Part shown: positions 1-9,219 of the stretch, in pieces
How the letters are laid out: each line of letters opens with the position of its first letter
Position numbering within the stretch: position 1 is the first letter of the stretch
Assembly: GCA_029255685.2 (NCBI GenBank)
Contig: CM055314.2
Coordinates: forward strand, 40,613,790-40,677,789
Origin: Silene conica
Lineage: Eukaryota; Streptophyta; Magnoliopsida; Caryophyllales; Caryophyllaceae
DNA length: 64,000 nt
Reading direction: 5' to 3'
Translations under genes and position numbers: made by a program
Notes under the pieces: model-generated
What the model was told of the DNA's origin: nothing
What the model saw: only the letters and a program-made list of their open reading frames with translations
The model's database searches: none

Positions 1-1767
1 ATCAATGCTTTGTTCCAAACGAGCAATGAGTTGTTTTAGATAACGTTTACTCCCACTAAACTCTTGTTCTTGCCTGATTCTGAAGATCCCGAAGTCATAC
101 CCATGACTCAATAGCTTCAAATCCTGGAGCGAGAACTCCCACTGAACTTTACATTTAACCGTAAATCATAAAGCTCCCACTCAATTCAATGTTCCTTAAC
201 ATTTAATGAATTGAAATGGTTTGGACTTCAACCATATGTGCTAATAGTCACATCCCTTTCAAATATCCTTTTGAAAAGTGGTTATTGAGTTTACTGAATT
301 CATTCTCAATGAATTACCTTACTACTTTCAACAAAGTTACCCTTAACTTTGCAGACTGCTGGCATCTACATGTCAACGTATGCTTCTCCCAATAAATCTC
401 ATTTATTAGCATATATGTCTTATAAATTTCATGGTCTTTAGAATTTGCATTTGACACATTTAGATCACCATCTAAATCCAAGAACCCTTTCTTGAGCCTT
501 TGCAAAATCTTTTGAATAATTTTCTTCGAGTGTCCTCCCGTAGTTTCTATAAGAGTCTTTTCTTATGGTATACAATTTCTGTGTGTAGGAACTTTCAGTT
601 CCCACATTTATCTTATCTTGTACTGTATGAGGACTATATCATGGATCTTATCCATGTATAGAATTTTTCCTTACAAACTTCAAGAATTTATCTTTGAAGT
701 ATCCTCCAGGGCCGGGGCCGTTGGTATATAAGGCGTAGATTTTTGCCAAACCGTAGATCTTATCCACAACCTTTGGGTTTATCCACAACTTTTGGGATGA
801 TAAGGCTTAGAATCTTATCTACAGCCTAATCTACCTTTTACAACCATAAGGTGTAGATTGCTCTTGGGATATAAGGCGTAGATTTTTACCAAACCGTAGA
901 TCTTATCTACAACCTTTGGGCTTATCCACAACTTTTGGGATGATAAGCCGTAGAATCTTATCTACAGCCTAATCTACCTTTTACAACCTTAAATCGTAGA
1001 TCCCATCCACAACTTAATCTTCCTTTTTATCTTTCACATAACCAAAACACAATAAATCCTACTATTCACTAATAGATCAAATCCTTTGTGCTTGTCAAAA
1101 TCATATGCTATTTGTGGCTTTTCAAATTTCTCCCACTCTATCTTTGTAATAATAATCCCATTTTATCACCAAAGATAGCTACTAAGGCCACAAGCAATGA
1201 CTTTGATGTTGGTTTGTGTATCCTTATGGTTTATTACAGAAAATATTCAATTTAAAGCTTTAGATACTTTAGAATGGTTGATAATTTTGAAGTTGGTTTG
1301 TGTACCCTTATGACAACTTTTCCTCTTTAATTAAGTTCTTAACTTAATTTGATTTTGATTTGATTTGAATTGGGTATCCTATACCTATTCGGTTTCAATG
1401 GTCATACATTGAAATGTGACAATCAATTCTATTCTATGTTTAAGATTTGCAAGTGTTAAAACTAATTAAGAACATAAATATAAAACCAATAGTGACTTGG
1501 GTTGAAAACCAAGTCACCTCATTATTCAAAATACAACCAATTGTTTAAAGGATTAACATTTCCTCGTCCAACAAGGAAATAAAATACGGATTTTAAATTG
1601 TTCTTTCAACACTTGAAATAAAATAAGCAGGAAAAACAAAGCTCCTTGATCATCCTGAGTGGAGCTACTCTTAGTTCCATTGATCCATTATGCTTGATTT
1701 TTCTTTCCCTTATTTTTGTTTCCATGCCCTAATTCAAGTAAGAAGAGCATTTACATCACAACTTGTA
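1..1767 (-). other. Copia-B region downstream of gag, no gene seen
   Basis: No open frame here resembles a known protein on either strand. The sequence is AT-rich and contains one clear tandem duplication (see 728-1013). In element orientation this is where pol would be expected. It may be the non-coding filler typical of non-autonomous elements, or the remnant of pol replaced by other DNA. The 3' LTR is not reached. Confidence 0.5.
728..1013. repeat. tandem duplication, period 143 bp, two copies
   Basis: The block starting with ataaggcgtagattttt at 728 recurs at 871 and is followed in both copies by the same succession of short words (ccgtagatctta, caacctttggg, cacaacttttgggatgataag, ctacagcctaatctacc). 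A shorter internal periodicity is formed by repeated forms of 'taaggcgtagat' and 'cgtagatctta'. Only a few bases differ between copies, so the duplication looks recent. Confidence 0.85.
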
Positions 1768-2697
1768 TCATAATACGTTAGTTGAGATTAACACAAAATA
1801 GAGATAGTTATCATACCAACTTGGAAGAATCTTCCCAGCTTTGAGATCGCTGAGATATCTGGAACAATTCCTCTTCTTATGTCCTTTATTATTACAATAA
1901 AAGCACCTGGCTCCTTGAGGAGCGCTCATGTTGGGATCTGATGTACTTGCCTCCGAAGACACATTCTTTAAACCTTTGGAAGGTTGCCTCCCCTTTGCCC
2001 TACCCTTCCTATTGAACTTTCCTTTGCCCTTAACATTAATGTTGAGAACATCCTTAGGGGCACTAACATTTAGGCCCATATCCCTTTCAGCTTGCACGAT
2101 CATATTGTGCAATTCATCAAGAGAGATGTCTTGGTTTCTCATGTTGAAATTCACCCGGAATTGTACATAAGTTTTCACCTTAGACAAGGAGTGGAGGATT
2201 CTATCAATTACAAGTTCCTTTGGAATGTCCACTTGATTCATCCTTAGGGTTTCTACATGCTCAATTAACTTGAGCACATGTGGGCTAGCCTTTTGCCCCT
2301 CCTTAAGGTTGAGATCAAAGAAGGCCGATGCCGCCTCGTATTGGACAATTCTCGAAGCCTTTGAGAACATTGTCACAAGCCTGGAGTAGATCTCATAGGC
2401 CGTGCCAATCTTTATGGCACTCCTTTGGAGTTCTGGCTCCATCGAGAAGATCAAAACATTTTTGATTGCCGCAGACTCCTTTTGATAAGTATCATAGGGT
2501 CGTCTTGCTGCGGCGGTGGCATTTTCTGCAGGTTCAGGAGGTGATTCTTCAATGAGGAATTCGGTCTTACCGTCTCCCTCTGCCGCCAACAACAGTTGGG
2601 CATCCCAATCGGCAAAGTTTGCCCCATTCTTTTCTAGCTTACAACGATCCATGAAGGAACGTAACCATGAACTGTTCGTAGTAGTGGAAGTAGCCAT
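1768..2697 (-). CDS. Copia-B gag polyprotein (UBN2-type gag with CCHC zinc knuckle)
   Basis: The frame encodes 309 residues starting at an ATG (MATSTTTNSSW). The N-terminal part has the copia gag signature WLRSFMDRCKLEKNGANFAD, resembling the first residues of Copia-A gag. The middle is the helical UBN2-like capsid region (about residues 70-220), then a basic stretch (KGKGKFNRKGRAKGR). A CCHC knuckle CFYCNNKGHKKRNC follows at about residues 265-278, with the tail motif YLSDLKAGKILP that also follows the knuckle in Copia-A (YREDIKAGRVTP). Gag forms the virus-like particle and binds element RNA. The frame ends shortly after the knuckle without passing into a protease. Confidence 0.85.
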   Translation of the reverse strand: MATSTTTNSSWLRSFMDRCKLEKNGANFADWDAQLLLAAEGDGKTEFLIEESPPEPAENATAAARRPYDTYQKESAAIKNVLIFSMEPELQRSAIKIGTAYEIYSRLVTMFSKASRIVQYEAASAFFDLNLKEGQKASPHVLKLIEHVETLRMNQVDIPKELVIDRILHSLSKVKTYVQFRVNFNMRNQDISLDELHNMIVQAERDMGLNVSAPKDVLNINVKGKGKFNRKGRAKGRQPSKGLKNVSSEASTSDPNMSAPQGARCFYCNNKGHKKRNCSRYLSDLKAGKILPSWYDNYLYFVLISTNVL

Positions 2698-5193
2698 GAT
2701 TGATATTGATACGAAGACTACAAAATTTTAAACATATGAAGAAATTAAATGCTAATCGTTTTAATTTTCATTTTAACTTGTAAACATATTTACTAAGTTG
2801 ATGCATCTATAAAATGACCTCTATCCAATTTTATAAATGATTCCAAGACCCAAACCCATACTACCGAAATCGTGAACCACTGGAACTCCGACCCAACAAT
2901 ATGGTTTGGTGGGTTTAAAATAAACCGGTTCTACCCTAGAACTCTTGGTTGATGACAAATCATAATTTATACATCTTAGCCCGGAACACATTGACCACTG
3001 GTCCTCTACACTTCCGTTGAGTACAAACCAAATTTCAAATGCATCGGGATGAGATCCGCCCACTGGACTGAATCCATCCCATCGCCCCACTTATCCTACG
3101 TAATGGGGTTCGTACTGCCCACTAGACTAGCACCACCCCACGAAATAGAAGCTCATGGGTTCTACTATTTGGTAAGGCTAATCCTCAATTGTTTTTGTTT
3201 AATATAGAGGTCTTGTCAATTTATTATCCATCTCCTTTAAGCGAATTAAATCGGTGAACTCGATAATTATAATTGACACGGTCGTTTTTAACGATCTAAA
3301 CTAATATGCATGTTTATGGCGATTTGGCTATGCATGCAAACATATTAAAATGCAAAAATAAAAGCAATAAAGCAATAAAATCCTAGTATGGCCTTCCTAG
3401 TAATAGTAAAAACTAATTAACTATTACAAATTCGGAAACCAACTCCTTGGTCCCTTGAACTTCATTGGCACGCCATCCAAGAAAACACTGTCTTGTCGGA
3501 ACTCCTTTCCGTATGGCACCGTCTTTTGGATCTCCGGAATTACAATAAAATAATACAACTATTCTATTGTAAAACTGAAAATTTAAATTAAATTACAAAC
3601 CCGTGATACGAGATCACATAAATTACAACCGAATCAATATTCCCTTACATTACGGGTAATATTGATTAAAACTAAGGCCATACTAAGAAAAATTACATAA
3701 TTCCAAATTATATAAATAACATTCAAAATATGACATTCATATTAAATAAATTGCAATAATAAAATATGTATGCACATGCTCAATTTTTAATGCCAAATCG
3801 CCTTATGGGAGCAAATATCTCATATTTGTTTACAGTTTTTACGGATATGCGCGATTTTAACTATTAAAATCATCCAAAAATTACATAAATCTCATTTATG
3901 TCCAAGTTAATCATCCTAACTTACTTTAGGAATCAATGTTTAGTCTCTACTAATATTTGATCATGATCTAACTTGATTTTGCATTATTGTTCATAAATTA
4001 CTTGTATTTTCGGGAAAAATAAACAAAATATGGCCAAATGAGTCAATAAAATTCGAAATTTAAAATTCAAAAATTTTAAACTTTCTGGAAATTTTCTAAA
4101 ATTTCAGAAATTAATAAAATGGTCTTATGCAAATATTTATGGTTTATTTCTTAAATAAATCGTATAAAAGCCGTTTTTATGGTTTAAAATCCAATTTAAA
4201 TTATAAAAACTTGCTATAAATTGCTATAAATTTTTAGTCATCCTAAAATACATATTAGAATCTGAAAAAGACCAAAAATTACAGACCATACTCGAAATTT
4301 TATTTTTCCGACTCATAAATTACGATTATTAACTAATTAACTCATTAAAATTAATAATCATAAAAACAGAAACTTTTTGATATCTAACTTTTAGATCTGA
4401 TGTTCCTATCATATAAGACATCTATGGGTAAAATTTCATGCCATAATATTAAGATTAACTATTTTTAACACAATAAGTCACTATTTGTCCGATTTTAACC
4501 ATTAAAATCATAAATCATGCATCACTTGAGAATAAATTCCCAAAACTTACATACATACTGTAAATATTGCATGTGACATTGTGTAAAGTTTTTATGGCAA
4601 AATTCCAACTATAACTATTAAAGTCGAATTTAAGTCACTATTAATCCGATTTTTACTATAAAAATCATTAATCATGCAAAATAATTCCAATAATTTCGAA
4701 AATTCATACAGGAACTTTATATATTGCATGTGACTTCTCATGAAATTTTTAAGACTAAATTCGAAATATAACCATATATACCCATTTTTACTCATATTAT
4801 GACTATTTATCTCATAAAATTCATAATCCATGCATATCAACTCCATTTCTCACGAAAAAACATATACAATATATTAAATATGCATGTGAGAACATATCAA
4901 AAAATCTCGGCCAGAAACTATTTTTAGCTATTTTTCCCATTAATTGTTGTTTAAAACCGATTTAAACTACAAAATATACAAATAAATATAAAAATGAACA
5001 ATAAAAATCCATAAAATTATTTTTATGTCCTAAAACCATTTTAGAAACAGAAACTTTAACATGCAAAATTATTTTGTGATTTATCATAATAAATCAAAAT
5101 ATTTCGAAAATTTCGAAATGTATGTTAAACCGATTTTAACATAAATCATGAATCCGATCATGCATGCAACAACCGTAATGCTCTGATACCAAT
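2698..5193 (-). other. Copia-B 5' leader, long and AT-rich, with degenerate repeats
   Basis: About 2.5 kb separates the primer site from gag. I see no credible gene in it. Between roughly 3840 and 4900 a loose repeat recurs every 140-160 bp: a form of 'cgattttaactattaaaatcat', then 'aatcatgca', then 'ttgcatgtgac' (clearest at about 4490, 4648 and 4790). Such leaders in plant copia elements can carry packaging and dimerisation signals, but nothing here proves that. Confidence 0.5.
5180..5191 (-). other. Copia-B primer binding site (initiator tRNA-Met)
   Basis: The minus strand reads TGGTATCAGAGC two bases inside the LTR end. This is the standard plant copia primer site complementary to the 3' end of initiator tRNA-Met. 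It fixes the orientation of the element and identifies 5194-6502 as the 5' LTR. Confidence 0.9.
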
Positions 5194-6502
5194 TGTTGGA
5201 AACTAAGTTCCACATTTAATACTCAAAACTAATATGAGTTTTGTTTCTTTAAGTTTAGTCATAAAAACTTAAATGGATCTTATGCATGCAAGATGATATC
5301 ATAAGATGAGATAGTCCTTACATTGGTTTTAGAAGGTTTATACTCAATAATCACCTATTATATGAGTCTTCAAACCACCGAAATACCCTTAAACGATCTA
5401 AGAAAAATCGTCTCCAAAAGATGCGTATCAAGGACCCGATCTCAAACTAGTACTAATTTTGTTACTAGAAAATTAGTATAAGTATACTAGAAATAATAAC
5501 AATAATATTACTCTTAATATTATTAGTATAGGAAATAATTGTTTCTTAGCAAAAACTATTTTACTTAGAAACTTAGAGAGAATTAGGTTTGTAGTATGTA
5601 AGTGCTTTGTAGAATGTGAGAGTAAGCATGCACACAACACTTAGCCAAAAACTAGTATTCTTGTATGAATAAGGTGTGCCTTATATAAGCACATGAGCTT
5701 GCTTGAGCAAGCATCATGGCCGGCCAAGGCTCCCAAGGAGAGCCAATGCATGGCCTTCTTACACTTACACAAATGCATAAGATATTCCTTACACCTTCAT
5801 TTTGCCTTACACTCAACCTTTATACACTTACACACACCAAAAACTCACATGCACACTACATGTTACACGGTCCAAATGAGGTCCAAAAATGGACCCATTT
5901 TATCTTTGTCAATTGTGTTATTTGTAACATGTCACATATGTTCCATAACACATGACTCAATTTGTTAATTGTGCAATTTTAACTATTAAAATTCATAATT
6001 TACAAATTTATTACATTTAAATAATTATTCCAATATTTCGAAATTATTATTGTACAAAAATGTAATGTCATAATTTAATTACAACTCTTTGTAATTTTAT
6101 GATCAACCGTGTTCATTCTCAATTTAATCGTTTCTTAAACGAATAAATAAAAACCGAGTAATAAAACAATTTTATTACTTTGACTTATTATTATTATTAT
6201 AATCCCATTATAAAAATATTCGTCATATAAAATTATTTCCAAAATTTCCAGTTATTAATTAATTTGTATCCAATACAATATTAATTAATTATTCCATTGA
6301 GACGGAATTCCCTAAAGATATGACCTTAAGGGATCAACTAATCACCACCATCATATGACGATAATGTCAAACTCTAGACAGCCAATCATTATCGATAAAT
6401 GTTGATCAGTTGACTTTAAAAGAGTAACACTCCCAGTTGTGTTTCATTTAAATGAGTTTTAATTACGTCAACACACTATTGTCGAGGACACTTCCTCCAA
6501 CA
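5194..6502 (-). repeat. Copia-B 5' LTR (1309 bp)
   Basis: On the minus strand it begins TGTTGGAGGAAGTGTCC and ends TTTCCAACA, giving the TGTTGG...CCAACA inverted ends expected of a copia LTR. The primer site lies directly inside. Its first 200 bp are recognisably related to the solo LTR at 28974-30224 and, more distantly, to the Copia-A/C/D LTRs, including the palindrome at 6334-6413. Confidence 0.9.
6334..6413 (-). other. nested palindrome in Copia-B LTR
   Basis: The outer arms TCAACTAATCA (6334-6344) and TGATCAGTTGA (6403-6413) pair with one mismatch. The inner arms CGATAATG (6359-6366) and CATTATCG (6387-6394) pair perfectly. It lies 89 bp from the LTR start in element orientation, matching the offset in the Copia-A family, but the arm sequences differ. 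Confidence 0.8.
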
Positions 6503-7545
6503 ATAACGTCATTGCACATACCCTTGTACGGACAAGTGGGAGATTGTTGGGGCTGGTGTCCTTGACAATTAAGTACAATGACTTATTAAATCTCTTTAAG
6601 GATCACAAGGGCATACTTTTGTATTATTACCAGTTGATCCACGTTTATCAATAACGGTTGGCTTGCTAGATAAGTTTGACGTTATTGTCATACGGATGGC
6701 GGTGATCAACTGGTCCCTATACGTCACACCTATAGGACACGTTTGAGAGATGTGAAGGTATGAAAATACAATCACATTTATGCCGGATATGACTAAACAG
6801 TTAGTCAGAGGTATTGACTATTAAATTAGTCAATAAGATGTTGAGATTATTATTTAATACGGATTAAATAATTTTAGCTAATACGGATTGCATGATTAAT
6901 TCGTAAAATTAAATATAAACGGTTATATTTAATTAAATATTGTATTCGCGTATTAATATAAACAGTTATATTAATTTGGGTAATTATACAATATCGTAAT
7001 TTTATCAGACCATTATTAATACATCGACTGCATTAATATCTGATAACATGCATACGATTTATAAACAAAACCCGCGAATAAAGTTTAGCTAAATGGGTCG
7101 AATCACAAATTAGAATAAGGTAAGAGTGGAAAGCCCACTCCTACCCTATTGGAAATTTCGGCCAAAAGAGCTACATAAGGAGGAGGACTCTCCTTATGTG
7201 AGGGACTCTTGTTTCACTGTTTAAACAAATCTCAAGGAAAAATTAGGGTTTTGAGAGCTTTCTTCTCCCAAAACCTCAGATCTCACATCTAAAACCTAAA
7301 TAGCTCTCCCAATATTGCAAGGCAGTTGGAGAGGATTTCTAGCACACGCGGCCACGTCTCATTCTAAGTCTTGGGTGCAAGTTATAGGAGGGAATTTGTG
7401 TTAATTCCTGTTCTTAGGCCTTTCGCACAAGGACTAAAGGTTGTACTTCTTTTCTTATCCTTTTTAATCTTATGACTATAAACACAACTGTATTTTTCAT
7501 TATAATCCTGCAAGTTTAGGGTGAATACATGCTTTATTCCCCACA
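6503..7545 (+). repeat. Copia-A left LTR (visible part)
   Basis: Bases 6503-6544 are identical to 14072-14113, and 6545 begins TGTTGGGGCTGG as does 14114. It ends CCCCACA just before the primer site. The first part of this LTR must lie left of the Copia-B insertion. The LTR contains the nested palindrome at 6630-6713. Confidence 0.85.
6630..6713. other. nested palindrome in Copia-A left LTR
   Basis: Outer arms CCAGTTGATC (6630-6639) and GATCAACTGG (6704-6713) are perfect 10-bp inverted repeats. Inner arms CAATAACG (6649-6656) and CGTTATTG (6680-6687) are perfect 8-bp inverted repeats. The central loop carries TTGGCTTGCTAGATAAG, also conserved in the other copia LTRs of the window. Confidence 0.9.
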
Positions 7546-7547
7546 AG

Positions 7548-7559
7548 TGGTATCAGAGC
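7548..7559 (+). other. Copia-A primer binding site (initiator tRNA-Met)
   Basis: TGGTATCAGAGC lies two bases after the LTR end, the usual plant copia primer site. It proves plus-strand orientation. Confidence 0.92.
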
Positions 7560-7633
7560 CAGGCCATGAAAATTTTACCTTTGTGTTTTTCGTAAGTTTT
7601 AAAACCTGAAAAATCGTCTTCTGCCGCTAAGTC

Positions 7634-7860
7634 GGTCGATCGACCCCCCGATGCGGTCGGTCGACCGCCTCCTGCGTGTTTTTCTGTTTCGACAGTTTAT
7701 CTTTTGTGAGAAATCGTGTTCAGAAACTCGGTTTCGTGTTTTGTGGTCGGTCGACCTGTTTTTTCGGGTCGGTCGACCATTCTGCTATAAAAAAAAAAAA
7801 AAAAAAAAAAATTTTTTTTCGTCAGGTGGTCGGTGGACCTGTTTTCTGGGTCGGTAGACC
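7634..7860. repeat. three paired GGTCGGTCGACC cassettes in Copia-A leader
   Basis: Word starts are at 7634/7655 (pitch 21), 7745/7767 (pitch 22) and 7828/7849 (pitch 21). Each cassette is word, short variable spacer, word. The words tolerate one or two changes (GGTCGATCGACC, GGTCGGTGGACC, GGTCGGTAGACC) while the pitch is kept. Confidence 0.9.
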
Positions 7861-9219
7861 ACCCCTGTAACAGACTCGTTTTTTTTTATTTTCCGAAAAT
7901 AACATGTTTTATTTTCACATGGCCTTTAGTAATATACTATATACGGAAATAGTATATTATTAATTTTGTGAAACGGTTCACCCTCGTTTGATACATATTA
8001 TTTTAAAACGGTTTAAAATAATAGGATTATAAACTTATTAAAATTAAAGTGGTTAAAACGGTATAATCACATAATTTTAATCCTAAAAGGTGGTTTGGTA
8101 AAAATTTGTTAATCATAATAACAGTATTATGTCATGTATGAATTTTAATTTAGTTGATGCATTTTATTTATCGTCTTGTTGAATGTCTAATGAATGCTTT
8201 CAATAACGTATTTAATTTGCAAACGGTTGTAACTTAGTGTGGCCTTAGAAGATTGTGTCACCGTAATGATGGGACACAGTCTTGCTTGTAATCTTGAGAT
8301 CTTGAATCTCCGTTTTGGGTTTTTGCCATGTAATTACTTTTGTATTTAAATTAGAATGTATCTAGGACTACTTTTGTAATTTAAATTAGTAATTTTGTGA
8401 AGACCAAAGACAAGACGGAGACCGGATGCTCACTCCCGCTGCAAGGACCAAGATGGAACATCAAGACAAGCTTCTAGGGTCCAACGGTGGATTCCAAGTT
8501 GTTTTATGTTTATTTTGGTAGGATAGGCCATACTAGGACTTTTTATTTACGTTTATTGCTTTCATTTTATGCTTTCATCGATAATAGCTTGCATCATATT
8601 CCGCCTAAAACCAAACCACCTATATCATGCCTGAAAACTGACTCATGTAGAGGTTACGCGTTAGTTTTCTGTGACAATACAGATGTCACATGTCAATTGC
8701 AAAGCCATCACTTTATTTCATTCATTCACGAATATGCTAGATTTTAGTTCACTTAATATGAATAAATATAAGTCGATGGGGTCTTCCTCGTATAACCAAA
8801 AATTGAGAATAGTCTTTATAAATCAGCCTCCCATGAATCCCTTCTTCGTCGGTAGGCATAATATGACCCCTTCTACGTCGGGTAAGTGGGAACAGATGAT
8901 TTATTTTATCTCAACATCATGGTCACTCGATACTATCTAGTGACTGAGATGGACTAATAGACAGGATTTACGGAAATCTATCGACCAAGAGTTCCAACGA
9001 TTGGAATTAGCCAAACTGTGGGCTTATCAATATACGGAAATTGAGTCTTGGGATCGTTTATATAATTCTTGAGGGAGATCAATTATATAAATGCATGAGT
9101 CTACGAGTTTAAATTCGATTTTATATAGACTTAAATCACAACAATAAGTTGCTTATATGGTTTTGTTTTATCTTCTTTTTCAGTCTAGAACACGATCATT
9201 TAAACTGCTGTATAACTAA

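Larger units (their letters stand above)
1..6502 (-). mobile_element. Copia-B, gag-only Ty1/copia-type element (left part outside window)
   Basis: The element reads on the minus strand. Its 5' LTR is at 5194-6502 and an initiator-Met primer site lies next to it. A long leader (5193-2698) is followed by one gag gene (2697-1768). About 1.77 kb further, to the window edge, shows no protease, integrase, reverse transcriptase or RNase H, although these normally follow the zinc knuckle directly in copia elements. This fits a non-autonomous gag-only element of the TR-GAG kind. The right end abuts 42 bases that match the start region of the Copia-A LTR (compare 14072-14113), so Copia-B is inserted in that LTR. 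The predicted duplicate of the flanking ataac lies outside the window. Copia-B must be younger than Copia-A. Confidence 0.8.
7546..9219 (+). other. Copia-A 5' leader, no gene seen
   Basis: This is untranslated sequence between the primer site and the gag start. It contains three paired-word cassettes (7634-7860), a poly(A)/poly(T) stretch at about 7790-7820, and AT-rich sequence containing several 'aaaacggtt' words. The same leader is present in Copia-C (reverse) and Copia-D with strong similarity. Confidence 0.7.

Noticed and set aside
6503-7545. Tandem Copia-A array (an internal 3' end seemed to precede the left LTR)
   Set aside because: The 42 bases at 6503-6544 look like a polypurine tract before an LTR, but Copia-C shows that the same 74-bp extension belongs to the LTR itself when the outer start is used. 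One element plus a Copia-B insertion explains it more simply.
7651-7870. Small open frames across the cassette regions (7651-7870, 24221-24506, 58075-58278, 50037-50311)
   Set aside because: They exist because the CG-rich words lack stops; they have no conserved start, differ between homologous leaders, and lie in untranslated leaders or 3' regions.
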